NCBI GenBank assembly: GCA_037074615.1
Contig: CM073545.1
Span: 19,300,001-19,364,000 of the forward strand
Origin: Leucaena leucocephala
Lineage: Eukaryota; Streptophyta; Magnoliopsida; Fabales; Fabaceae
DNA length: 64,000 bases
Reading direction: 5' to 3'
This document shows, piece by piece, positions 10,665-22,532 of the stretch; positions within the stretch are counted from its first letter, which is position 1; every line of letters starts with the position of its first letter. The notes below the pieces were generated by a model. The model worked only from the letters and a program-made list of their open reading frames with translations, ran no database searches and had not been told where the DNA came from. The translations under genes and the position numbers were made by a program.

Positions 10665-13660
10665 CTACCATGAACCCACAGCACCGGCCGCTGGGTTCCT
10701 GAAAGCAGAGAACTCCCAGTATGTTTTCAAGGAGAATGGTGGGAAAACAGTTGTCCCTTCTTCAGTAATTTTAGCTAACTGCAAATTTTGGATTACCTTG
10801 TAAATATCATATTGAATATACAATAGACTCAAAACGAATAGCAGAAACAAAATCATTTAATTCTGATCCAGGCCTCATACAGCGCTGTGCACTTGTATAC
10901 AGATGACAGAGGTTGTACAGTTCTCCTACCACATCATGCACTAATGTTAGCATGTATTATTACTAAATTATAACTGTTCCCCCTATGTGCTGCATTCATC
11001 ATAAGTCACAATCACAAAAATGTTATATATATTATATCAGCTATTAATTTTCCTTCCTTTCCTCCAAGTACAGGATTCTATGGCAAATCCTTCGATTCTT
11101 ATATGGTCCATTTTCTATGCCAAGCTATGTTGAGATGAACCGACCAAATTAATTAGCCTTCTAGAAACACAAACTTTTAAAGTTTCCTGGCTAGATGGGT
11201 ATTAGATCCCAGAGGATCCAACCTGTGTAGAGAAGGTCAAGTGACGAACCATATGCCAAGCAAATAATTGCTTAGAAGTTAACCTACTTATAGAACTGCC
11301 TTAAGCATCTGTCATATCATGTTTCAAGGTATCAAATTTAACAAATGACACCTCTAACTGAAAAGGTAATAGAAATGTTTTGTAAAAAGATTTAGCAGAA
11401 ATTCAGGAAGAAAAAAATCATCATTAAATGCCCCCATCACTTTTTCAAATTCCACTGGTAATCCAAATGCAACCAGAACACTGGACAGTATCAGTAGATG
11501 GAAAAAGAGACATCTACTTGACAGATATACATGAAGTATAAAGTAAATGAGAGCTCCTGCAACCGGAGATGGAGTTAAAGAACCGTATTAATGCATCAGC
11601 TAATTTGACGAGAACATTTTGTGTCGTGAGCATTGTGCCTGGCCCAAAGTCAATGAGCATGCTAATTCTGTGTGGTGGACTGATGGTGGTATGCTATTAA
11701 CAACCAAGTTTTGACCATATATTGATATTTTATCCATATATTGATAAAGAGAAATTATCTTTCTAGTTTCTTCACTGACACTTCAACACCTTTTCCATGC
11801 CCTCATCAATTGACCAAAATATGGTGCATTTTTATTAACAACCTCCATATGGACTATGCTCCCTTGCAGCATGCTAATGGTAGCTACCTATTAGTTGGGT
11901 TGTGATACAGGGTTACGGGCTGGGAAGTTAGTGATACACGGGTATGGGTGAGAATTGTAACTGACTCTGTTAGGGAGAACACAATAGATGATTGACAGAA
12001 GTATAAATACTTCAATTGTACTTCATTAATGACTGTTGAATAAGAAGTACACATTCGATTCTATTTTCCTTTCTCACATCTCTCCCCCCCCCCCTCTGTA
12101 CCAGGTTGGGTTCTATTTTGGGAACACGGTGGATGGAGGAGGGAAGAGGAGGAAGGGTAAGAGAAAAGAACCTGAATCTTGTTGACCGCAGACCTATCAC
12201 GATATAAAAGTATCCGCATGCACTTTTCCAGCAACTTGACACCTTCTTCAAAGGTCAAATTTTCATTCCATTCATCTCGAAGAACTGGCCTTGCAAGATG
12301 GTTGCCAAGCCCAGTTGCGACATGGTTGTCCTCAAAATTAATGCCAATCATGTTAACCTGGAAACAATTCACAAAATGGAGCAAAAACTAAATCTTGTAG
12401 GTAACTCACTCTCACATTGGAATCAAAGACAAAGATAAACTAATGCATACCGTGCCTAGGTACTTCTGCCCGTTTTTCACACCACCAATTACAAGTGAGT
12501 TCCACAAGGGATTGAATTTGTTACGTCTATTATACATCACACGAGTCAAGTAGTTGTGAACCTCCTTGGGACCCAGAGAATTCCCATCATCCCACATATT
12601 GTCATAAAGGCTGCAGCAGTCATAAGCCAAAACCAATAATTACTCAGAAGTTCTCCTTAACTAGGGATTCAATGGTACAAGGGGATCAAACATGCAGAAT
12701 ACAAATAAACCAATCCAAATCCTTTTTCTGATACGTTATAACCAGGCTTACATGAGTTCATCAAGGTAGCGAAGAATCTCCTGAAAATCACTAATTTCCC
12801 CGCTGGCGCCAAGAAGAGTATGTTTTCCAACAGGCTTCAAGCGCTCAATACTCTTGTATCGCAAGGTAGACCCATATGAACCTATCACAGTGGATCCATC
12901 ATTGCCATGAGATGAAGAGGGAAGCTTTTAGTGCAAAAATTCAAATTCCATAAAGCTGATAAATTTATGATCAGAACTTCAGAATAGTCACAGTTAAGAT
13001 CTTAGAAACACCCAGAAAAGCATTAGAATCATGTTCAGATGCTATAGAACATTTTGCATGAAAATGGCAAGCAAGTAAAATTATGGGAAATTAAAGGAAG
13101 CAATGTCCACCTATGTCAGCAACATCTCAGGAAAAGTGTTCGCGAATAGTTATGTCAATTTATCAAACACCAGAACCAACGTAAAATAGTCAACAAGATA
13201 CTAATTTTATCTTCACAACACTATACAAATTCTTTTCTAGAAAAATTAAAAAAAAAATTGAAACATCAAGTCCCAATCCCATCAGATAAGCTGAAGTTGA
13301 CTTAAACTGATCCAATGTCCTATTTAGGGATGACAAAGAAACTCCATTGCTCAGACTTTCCACAATAAATGGAAAGAAGATTGAGTTGCGACTAACCTCC
13401 CATATCAGCAGCCATAAGAATGCCATCTTTATACTTGATGGCAACTACTGATGATCCGGTTACATAAGGGTACCTGCAATGAGAACGAAATCTAAGGTTA
13501 GCACAAAACATTCATAATGAAAACAGAAATTAAAGCCAAATTGAAAATCGAATACTCTGGTTCTGGGTTGCGGAAACCCTAAAATTCGCACATCATAAAC
13601 ATAAGAGGGAGACGGGGAGGGGACATACAGAGTTCTCTCTAAATTAGAATCATGGCCCAT
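10665..13660 (-). CDS. PBG1: 20S proteasome subunit beta type-4 (beta7, PBG1)
   Basis: Structural beta7 subunit of the 20S core particle, which degrades ubiquitinated proteins in nucleus and cytosol. Exons (minus): 13660-13629, 13473-13397, 12881-12752, 12610-12451, 12357-12172, 10778-10665. Phases close to 232 residues. Diagnostic stretches are TLYPYVTGSSVVAIKYKDG, ADMGGSYGSTLRYKSIER, GASGEISDFQEILRYLDEL, DDGNSLGPKEVHNYLTRVMY, RNKFNPLWNSLVIGGVKNG, and the C-terminus WEFSAFRNP..GAVGSW. The mature N-terminus would be Thr-Leu-Tyr-Pro. As in beta7 generally, this is a non-catalytic subunit lacking the beta1/2/5 active-site context. Intron 5 is 1.4 kb and holds an LTR-like remnant. The first ATG in frame gives an unusually short 9-residue propeptide; the upstream frame stays open (see findings). 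Confidence 0.96.
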
Positions 13661-14621
13661 ATTGCTTGGTTTTCGTTCCCCTTGTGATGGAGCTGGAAGA
13701 GGAGGGCTATTGCTTGCGGTTGTTTGGATTGTGCGAATGCAGAAGATTGCGAATTCTCTTCGTCTAGACGAACCTCTAGTGCTTTTATGTGTCGTTTTCT
13801 TTTTTTTTTAAAACAACTTTCGGATGATTTCTGCCATGTGACCCATTGAACAAGAAAACTATTTTAAAAATAAAAAATCCTTCCATTTCTTAATATACTA
13901 ATTAATTTAAATAAATTAAAAAATAAAATTAATTAATTATAAAAGTATAATATGATCTCTATATTCATATTTATATATATAATTCTAGATTATATTTTAA
14001 TTTTTAAATTAGACAAATTAATTTAAAACATAATAAATATAAAAAAATATTAATATTTTAATAAATATAATTTTAATAATTCTAATAATAAACTTTTAAA
14101 TATTTATTTTTTAAAATTATTTTTTATATAAAATCTATTCTTTAAAATTATTTTATAATCAATTTTCTTATTCGAATTTGTTAGATACTATCAGTCGTAA
14201 GGATCTAAAATATTCTTATCAGATATTTTTTTAAAAAAAAAAAAACGAGAGAGAATGTCTTCTGTTCATCTTCTTCAGTTCTTCGTACACCTACGGACCC
14301 CAGACCTTGCGCCTCCCGCACCCATACCTCCGGCCACCCCACGCCCAGACTCCAACTACCCAGAACCTCACCAAAATACCCTAGATCTGAAAATCTGGTT
14401 CGACAATGGTTCACAATCGCACAAAATCCACAATCCTAACACAATAAAAAACCAGCCCTGTCGCCACCCCTATTACCATTCAGTTTGTATTTGATCATAC
14501 AATCTTACGTTTGCGTCAATGTTGGGAATATCCTCAAAGTGGAAAGGTGAGTCAATTAATGGAAGAGGACATCTTTGACTTTGCTGGTAAGCAAATAGGC
14601 TTTACTTGACTGTGAAAATAA
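13661..14621. promoter_or_regulatory. Bidirectional intergenic region between PBG1 and the PPR gene
   Basis: The two start codons are 961 bases apart and the genes diverge, so both promoters lie here. The middle (about 13850-14200) is extremely AT-rich. A C-rich segment at 14270-14480 contains an open frame that could be an upstream ORF or part of the PPR 5' leader. No unambiguous TATA box was assigned. Confidence 0.5.
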
Positions 14622-16016
14622 ATGTATTCTTTGGGTAGAAATTGCTTGAAACATGGTAGCTGGAGAAAGTTTTTTAATCATCTATGCTTTGCAAACTCAT
14701 TTTGGCAGCGATTTCAAGAATCAGCTGTGCTCAATAGCCCCAGTGAACAAAATTCTAAGAAGATTACTCTTTATGAGACTCATAAAATTGAACCCTTTTA
14801 CCAAATCCCTTCTAAAAGAACTCCAGCCCCCCTTGCACCCTCTTGCGTTGCTTCTCATTATTCAACCAAGCCACCTTCAAGGTCATTTCGAAGAAGAGCT
14901 CGTAAGAGACTGTTAAAATCCTTGAAGCGTACTCTAGATCAAGCCCAATTTCAATTGGCCTTGTCCCAACTTTCCCCAAGGTTTACTCCTGAAGAACTCT
15001 GTAATGTTATTACCTTTCAAGAAGACCCATTAGTTTGCTTGGAGCTCTTTAATTGGGCATCACAACAACCCAGGTTTCGGCACAACGCCAACACTTATCA
15101 CATAACCATACAGAAGCTCGGTGCAGTACAAATGTACCAAGAAATGGACGATATTGTCAATCAAGTGCTTGCGGTTCCATTAATTTGTTCAGAGGCACTT
15201 TACAATACTATAATATATTATTTCACAGAAGCTCGAAAGTTGACGCGAGCTGTCAATATATTTAACCACATGAAAAGTAGCAGAAATATGAATTGCAAGC
15301 CTTCTATCAGAACCTATAATATCCTTTTTCCGGCACTGTTGAGCAGAGGAAGCAATTCTTATGTAAATCATGCGTATATGGACCCTATTAGATGTCTGTT
15401 TAAGCAAATGGTCAACGATGGGATAGAGCCTGATATATTTTCTTTAAATTCCATGATTAAAGGTTATGTGCTTTCTCTCCATGTTAATGATGCGCTGAGG
15501 ATATTCCATCAGATGGGTGTGGTTTATGCTTGCAAGCCTAACTCATTTACCTACGATTATTTGATCCACGGCTTGTGTGCGCAAGGAAGAACGAAGAATG
15601 CTATAGAGATATGCAATGAAATGAAGACTGGAGGCTTCACCCCAAGTAGCAAATCTTATAACTCACTTGTCAATGCTTTGGCAATTGGTGGAGAGATCGA
15701 GGAAGCAGTAACTTATCTGTGGGAGATGACTGAAAATCAGAGGTCGGGTGATTTTATTACATATAGGACTGTACTGGATGAGATATGTAGACAAGGAAGA
15801 GTTCAGGAGGCAATGAGGTTATTGCAGGAGTTTCAAGAGAAGGACCTTGTGGATGGGCATGCTTACAGAAAGCTTCTTTATGTGCTGGAAGATGACTATG
15901 GGAATTCAGTTAGCAGAGTTGATCCAGGTACTGAGCTGCCTTTCTTTTATCATTATATTCAATTGATTCTATGTAAAATTTTATGTAGTTTCAATGTTCC
16001 AAGGACCATTTCATGA
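14622..16016 (+). CDS. P-class pentatricopeptide repeat protein, At2g27800-like
   Basis: Predicted organelle RNA-binding PPR protein, 464 residues, in one open exon. The start is fixed by an in-frame TAA immediately before the ATG. The N-terminus is Arg/Ser/Phe-rich with few acids, like a mitochondrial transit peptide, and a basic patch (SFRRRARKRLLKSLKRT) follows. PPR motifs of the 35-residue type cover roughly residues 195-420. Examples are TYNILFPALLSRG, EPDIFSLNSMIKGYVLS, NSFTYDYLIHGLCAQGRTKNA, SKSYNSLVNALAIGGEIEEA and FITYRTVLDEICRQGRVQEA. No E, DYW or SMR domain is seen. The whole chain resembles Arabidopsis At2g27800 as I know it. The last ~27 residues may be intron read-through: a GT donor after GTTGATCCAG near 15929 could splice to an AG near 16587. 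Target RNA unknown. Confidence 0.9.
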   Translation: MYSLGRNCLKHGSWRKFFNHLCFANSFWQRFQESAVLNSPSEQNSKKITLYETHKIEPFYQIPSKRTPAPLAPSCVASHYSTKPPSRSFRRRARKRLLKSLKRTLDQAQFQLALSQLSPRFTPEELCNVITFQEDPLVCLELFNWASQQPRFRHNANTYHITIQKLGAVQMYQEMDDIVNQVLAVPLICSEALYNTIIYYFTEARKLTRAVNIFNHMKSSRNMNCKPSIRTYNILFPALLSRGSNSYVNHAYMDPIRCLFKQMVNDGIEPDIFSLNSMIKGYVLSLHVNDALRIFHQMGVVYACKPNSFTYDYLIHGLCAQGRTKNAIEICNEMKTGGFTPSSKSYNSLVNALAIGGEIEEAVTYLWEMTENQRSGDFITYRTVLDEICRQGRVQEAMRLLQEFQEKDLVDGHAYRKLLYVLEDDYGNSVSRVDPGTELPFFYHYIQLILCKILCSFNVPRTIS

Positions 16017-18099
16017 TATCTTTTTGTTAATGTGTATAGCAGATGCACAAACTACACGTATAGCAGATGCCTTTTTATTTGTCGTTTCATGTAATTGGAT
16101 GGTTCTTTGGCATATAATATAACAGTTTTTCTCCTTTATGCCTTATATGATCAATCTCTTGTTAAACTCTGGGCTAATATTAGCGTATGTACTCTATTCT
16201 CTGTATCACTGGGTTTTAGGTAATAAATTTTTATTTTTTGATACGAATGGATAGGTAATAGCAAGTTGTATGGGGAGAAGCTGGTGAAGTAGTTCTCCAT
16301 TTTTCCTAGAGAAGCTACATCGGGGTATTTTAAATTTTTAGTTAGCTAGAAGGAACAGTTGAAGGGTGCTATTGATTGTTCTTGAGTAACTCAGTATCTT
16401 CTTTGACCCGTCTTTGATACCAAAATAATAGCATCACATCTCCATGGGACCTCAAATTACTGAAATTAGTGATCTTAGCAATCTTTTTCAAAAATGTCAT
16501 TTATAACATTTGCTAACAATTAAGAAGGTTTTGGAGTTAAATATGTATCGGTTGGACCTATTGATCTCTGTGTCTCATTCATGTAGGAGAATTCCACAAC
16601 AGCACTGTTGCTCATGGCAGGGTCCGATAAAAAATGGATTTCTCATTGCCTGATGCATATTCAAAGCAATATTCCCTTGGTTTATCCCTTATCTTGCAAT
16701 GTTATTGATCAAGATTGAAGGTGATGAAAGCAATTCTCAGAAGAATGGTGATGTAAGTCAAGTTAAACTGTATGAGATAAGATGGTTCTCGTCCTATATT
16801 TTGGGCTACATCAGATCAGATAGGTTATGATACTTGAGAGTTGAGAGCTCATCGTACCTTTGACTGGAAAAGTTGAAGTTTTATTAATGGCCTGATTGAG
16901 TATTGCCTTGATATGAGCTCTCAGGAGGAAGCAAAATTTGGAAGAACAGTGATGCAAATGTGGGACAAAACGATTAGTATCCTCTGACCCACCAAAAAAT
17001 GAAAGTCCCATTGATCCCAAGGTGCAGAATATGCTGAAAGAATGTTGGCTTAAGTTCGAAATTTCGTCAAAGTTGTTGTATTATATATGCTTTGTCTAAT
17101 TGTATGCTCCACAGCTTCAGTTATCACATCTCCCCACATTTTGCCAAGGGAAGGGAATATGACCTTTATTTGTTTTATCTGCTGAAGTGAAAGTTTTTTC
17201 ACTTAAAAGAATTAGCTATTTATTTATTCTGTTGAAGGGAATAATTTCCACTCAAAACCACATATAGCCTAAGAAAAATATAAAAAAAAATGCAGGGTAA
17301 ATCTAAGCAATGCCTTGAAATATACTAGATTCTTTTTTCGTAGGATCATGAATTGATTATTAAATATAGTCGATGTTATCCGGGTTAGCTGTTCGGAATA
17401 ATACACGAAATTACCAATCTCCTGTTCGACTTTAGACGTCTCTTGTTAGAAAGTTACAGAGTCGTATTGGTTTAAAACTGAATCGCCAACGCCGACAAAC
17501 GGTAAAATCGATGGAGAACAGGATTAAAGACGGAAGCTTTGGCTGATAATGGCGAATACTTATCCTAATAGAGCTTGTTGCGACTAATAGGACAAATTTG
17601 ACATTACGTTAATCCTAGAAATAGACACAGACGCTGACGTTTCCCTTCCTCCTCTTGTGAATATAATTTGTGGGACTCAAAACCACCAGGTGGAAGCAAG
17701 CATTTACGACTAATGATTAAGTCTCTGACTAATTCTACCTCTAATTCAACCTCCTTCGGATGGAAATCTTTTTCTCAGTTTGGTTAATGGCTTGTTACAG
17801 CAAAATATTCTCAAAAACGATGTAATTAACTGCAATCATGGAGTTACTCAGAGGGCTACGGCCATGAGTATATATGATCAAGAACTTAGCCTAGCTCAGT
17901 TGCAAAATCAGATTGAGGCCGTAGTGAGTATGCTGAGGAGGGTATAAAATATACCATATTATACCACATGCAGAATAATTCTTCAGAACAATTAGAGAAG
18001 CTAACAATTGGAACAGAACAAGGAGGAGCCAAATTTATAACATAACAATTCCGAAGGTGAAAAACACAGAGCCTACAACAAAGGGTTTCACAGAAGTTA
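16017..18099. other. 3' flank of the PPR gene and intergenic DNA
   Basis: Probably contains the PPR 3' UTR and perhaps a small terminal exon near 16588-16630. No further coding exon could be supported. The open frame at 16811-17020 (minus) has no family features. Confidence 0.45.
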
Positions 18100-18294
18100 C
18101 TATGCAGCTTTAGCAGTTAAAGCCTGAAACAGATCAAGTAGGATAGCATCATCCAGATCTCCATATGCGTCGTGTCTGATCTCCACGAAGTTCGTGAGGA
18201 GACCCATTTCTTGATTGGCATGAAGAGGGTGCGTGGGCGGTGATCTGTGCCTTCTCAATCTCATGATCTCCCTTCGGCGATCGTGATCCGCCAT
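18100..18294 (-). CDS. Possible small basic protein, 64 residues
   Basis: Not recognised. The frame begins with Met-Ala-Asp in a good plant initiation context (gATGGCGG) directly after a possible 3' splice site (gtgtag). The first third is Arg/His/Pro-rich (DRRREIMRLRRHRSPP). The last third is acidic then hydrophobic and could form a helix (DLDDAILLDLFQAL). Upstream on the same strand are a telo-box-like AACCCTAACCCT and a CT run, both common in plant 5' leaders, so a transcript is plausible. A possible 5' UTR intron would run from about 18380 to 18296. It could still be a chance frame; transcript data would decide. Confidence 0.4.
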   Translation of the reverse strand: MADHDRRREIMRLRRHRSPPTHPLHANQEMGLLTNFVEIRHDAYGDLDDAILLDLFQALTAKAA

Positions 18295-18403
18295 CCTACA
18301 CCGCCAAACAACAAGGCAAATTAAGAGAGAAACAAAGAGATCATAAATTTGAGTTTAGATAGAGATAAAAAAGAGGAAGTACTCTTGGGGAAGAGAATCA
18401 TGG

Positions 18404-18519
18404 AGGGTTAGGGTTATCCCTGAGAGACAGAGAGGGACGCCATAGGTGGCTCGGAGGTTAAACATGGACTGCATTTTCAGGAGAAGAGAAAGAAGCAAGA
18501 GAGAGAGAGAGAGAGAGAG
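18404..18519 (-). promoter_or_regulatory. Telo-box-like motif and CT microsatellite upstream of the small ORF
   Basis: On the minus strand, ATAACCCTAACCCT (18404-18417) matches the plant telo-box. A (CT)n run (18499-18519) lies further upstream. Both are typical of promoters and leaders of plant housekeeping genes. Confidence 0.4.
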
Positions 18520-21500
18520 TAATCGGTGTTAATGATCAGAGTGAGAATCTGAGAACATTTGGGGCAAAGTGTGATGTGTGTCGTCCTATCCAAGGAGGGA
18601 TTTATGGGAGATGGATGATGGATCAGAGCAACAATGTAAGAAAAAGGTGGTAAGGTACTGTAAAAATCTGTAAATTTCGTGAGGTTGGACACACACGAAG
18701 CCGCCTAGCGCTTTAGTTTCCCCAGCTTTTCTCCTCTCTTTTCATTTTCTTTATTTCATATTTGACAGGGAAATCAGCCATATCAATACCTCTAATATAA
18801 AAACCTATCCTAACTTCTTTTTTAATACAAGAAAAATGAAAAGAAGGGTTGGATAATACAAATACATGCGTCTACATCTAATAGATGTGGATAAAAACAT
18901 AATAAAGTATACGAGTATGATTTTTTTACTAAAATTTTGATAAACAGGAAAATAATTTGAAAAATTGTATGAATCTTTTATTGGACATGATAAATACTAA
19001 AAAAATAAAAAGAGTTAAGGCCACTTTTTTAAGAGTATGGGAATGCGAACATTTTTATTAGATCAATTTTATCTTAAAAGTTAACTTAAATATTAAAAAA
19101 AAATGCTGACAGTGAATATATAATATTATTTTTTTAACACTTTTAGACAATATATGATCTAAGTTAGAATGCCTCTTGGTCTCTGTGTGTTGTTAAGAGT
19201 ACATGTTATTCTCAACTAAATAGGTGCCAAGGGAGAAGGACATGAATTTATTGAAACAATGATAACAAAAGTTAATTAAAAAGAGACAATCTAATTCGTT
19301 TACCTTTTAAGTTTTTACCTGTCCTTTTGTTGTGCTATGATAAGCTGTTTACTATAAAACTTATCTCTCCAAATATAGCACGACGATGCTTCTCTGTTTG
19401 TATCATATAGGACGGTTGATTTATTAAATTAATTTGCAAAACTCATGGATGTTCAACACATAGGACAGTTTAAGTAATTGATTACTCATAATTCAAAAAT
19501 ATACTTGCTGCAGAACAACATCAAAATCTAACTCTTAACCAATGGCATTTTGGTCAGTGCATAGAATGAAAAATCAATTTGAATAAAGAAAGGTATATGA
19601 ATTTCTGTTTCGATTTCGGTGAAAAGGGTGGTCCAAGGAAAAATATGGGCCAAAACAATGTTTACCTTGACGGATGATAGAAGCAATGGACCATTTCTTT
19701 GTTATTTCCAAAAGGAGGAATGAACTTTTAAGAAAATAAATGGTTTTATTTTATTTTAAATTTATCAAACGGTGCGTATTGCCATGGGCAACTTAATTTT
19801 AAAACTACTTAAGATTTAAGAAATTATTCATTTAAATAAATTAATTGATTAAAATAATATATAAAAATATGATTTAGAAGAAAATTTAGACAAAAATGCA
19901 CATTTATTCCTTTAATTTCACACAAAATTTTATTTTGGTATCTTAATTTTACAAAGTGCCTTTTTCTAGCCCTTTAACATAAAAAAAATGCTAATGTTAA
20001 AATTTTAAATGTTGACAAAAATATTTTTAAATGATAAGATATCAAGTTTAATTTTTAAAATAATAATGATTATTCCAAAATAAATTCATTATTAATTAAC
20101 ACTTTGAAAATGAATCAACGAAACACTTTATAATATCCATGGTACTTCTAGAAGATGCATGGCGGATTGTAAAGCAGCAAACCATTCACAAAAACAAACA
20201 AAGTTTTGACTGACGGTGCATCCAAATAATGAGAGGAGGAAAAGGAGAGAAGAGAATAAATCGAAGTGTTCAATGCAGTGGACAGGATCTCATAAGACCT
20301 TGTCTATATTATTCCGATAGCTTCCTCCATTTCATTGAAATAATCAAAATGTATTACTGGTAATGATGACACTAAACTAAACCATGCAGAGAACACAGTA
20401 AAAGCGACCATACAAGATAGAAAGCAGCCTTACGTCAGAAGCTGATATAAGACAAGTGACATTATCACACGAGCATGACCACAAGGTTCGGGGGCAAACT
20501 TATCAACTGAACTGTGAGAACAAGATATGGAATAAGTGAGTAGAATTGGAATCTATAAATGAAGGGTTTGGCAGATAGGGTTTAGAATATGAGAGAGAGA
20601 GACAGAGAGACAGAGAGACAGAGAGAGTACATGCATGCTATATAGCAGAAACATGAGAGGTTTTCTATGCAGGAGAGATGACGCCGTTGTCTCTGACCAA
20701 TTTTAGCATCGATACAACCTAGCTATGGCTCTGTGCTGATGGCATCCTTTCTCCTGCCTAATAAACCTGCCTCTTGCAATCGCTCAAAGGAATCAATCCC
20801 CAAACACAGGGCCATTTCTTTGCTTTCCAGTTTCCTTTTCTCCTTCTTTCTGTGTTGCAATTTCGCATACTCACTCTCCTACTTCCTTTCGCAGGCATTA
20901 CGTAACATTCCTCTTTGCCAGAACATTTCAAGTTACTGAGTGTGAGTTTACCATTTCGAAATCCATGAAGCATTTTATGGCAGTCTTCTACTCTCATTTT
21001 ATGGCAGGGTTCTGAAGCGTCTACCTCTGATGAACTAACAGTTCCCTGAGGAATTTGGGATCTTTTTATAGAAGCAGCTCGAATGGATTAGGTTTCCAGA
21101 TTCCTTCAGTCCCAGAATTGACTCATGCGCCTAAAACACATATGGCCCCACGAGTCAAAGCTTGCATCCACAACCCCCCACTCCCTCGGCGAACCCTATC
21201 CAATTTGCTTGGAAACAGGGGGCACACGAGAGCAAAGATTCCCCAATCAGAGAACTAACACACTAAAAGAAAGGGGTAAAATTCGCTTGTACTTCAAAAG
21301 AGGATGCCTAAAGCCCTAAACCGAGTTTAGTTCTAGGATTGCCTTGCTTCCTTTTGTAACACAAACTTCTTATAACCCTGTCAAATTGATTTGTCATAAA
21401 CAGAATACAGAGACTCCAATTATGAACATTTCGTTGGTTTCTCATATGAAGAGTGTCTCTAGTGGATACTTTTCACGACATAATTTAAGTCCGCTAGAAC

Positions 21501-22532
21501 AGGAGGATGGACCATAAATAAGTAGTAATTAAAACAAATTAGACATTTCTGAGCATTTAACATGATCTACAAGGGTTTCTTACAAATAAAACTTGGGGGA
21601 TGACAATCATTGAAATTCAGGTCCCAGCCCCCCAAGGCAAGAAAATCTTGCAAACGCTGCCAGCATGCCAGGGGGAAAATTAATCGAACAACTCGCATAA
21701 AGCCCTACCACATCTATATCGCGGCTTGACATGATGCTGAAAACGAACACCAATTACACTTAAACAAGGTTTTTTATATTTAAAAATTCCTGGTTTAATA
21801 TCTAACAAGCTGGCACTATTATCTGCTGTTACGTAAATCTAGATGGCAATCATGATCAGCGAGGCAGAGTACAAAGCGTGTGCCATGATATTTTTAAATA
21901 TGTTAGCCGTTTATGTATTTATTTACTTGATAACATATTAATCGCGCAGGTCTCAGTAAATAATCATGTGCATGCAAAGAGAGATGGACAAAAGAAAAGG
22001 AAACACCTCTGCAAAAATGATTCAAGATTAAATCTCAACCTGCCAGCATCTAAATCCAATATTGAAACTCCGACATTTATCCATTTTATGAACTCAAAGG
22101 ATCAAACTAGATGGGGTAGAATACAAACTATATTCAAAATAACTACTACTTAGTTGAATAAACAAATGATGATTGGAGCAGAGCATAATGTATATTCATT
22201 TATCTCGGTTTGAACCCAGAGTTAATCAGTAATGATGAGACTCGCAGAACTCGTGGTGAAGAATGGGCAGTAGCATCACGGGCTATGGCTGCACAAAACG
22301 CAATTCTTAATCAATTGCCGTTCCACATAAAACTGAAGTTGACTTGTGACGTAAATATATATATTCATCACCCAGAAGTAAACCAAAAGAAAGATGGATG
22401 ACAAAAAGTGGCCTACATAACCAGACCCCTTGACGTTTAAGTTTACCAACATGTAGTACAATTAGAAAGACTCAGGAGAAAGGAAAGAAAAACCAGCAGT
22501 GGAGTGAGATTCAGGGTATACCTACAAAAGTA
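18520..22532. other. Intergenic DNA, no gene recognised
   Basis: AT-rich from 18.7 to 20.2 kb. A moderately GC-rich stretch at 20.6-21.4 kb has short frames on both strands (20733-20997, 21055-21319) without known motifs, and a GAGAGACA repeat at 20590-20630. Near 22.2-22.5 kb is the PDIL5-1 3' flank. A non-coding transcript at 20.6-22.2 kb cannot be excluded. Confidence 0.4.

Noticed and set aside
14255..14494. 79-codon Pro-rich plus-strand frame before the PPR gene
   Set aside because: No signal, motif or splice link to the PPR frame. It is kept only as a possible upstream ORF within the intergenic entry.
20733..20997. Overlapping frames on both strands
   Set aside because: No family features, no flanking exon signals, and the two strands are equally open.
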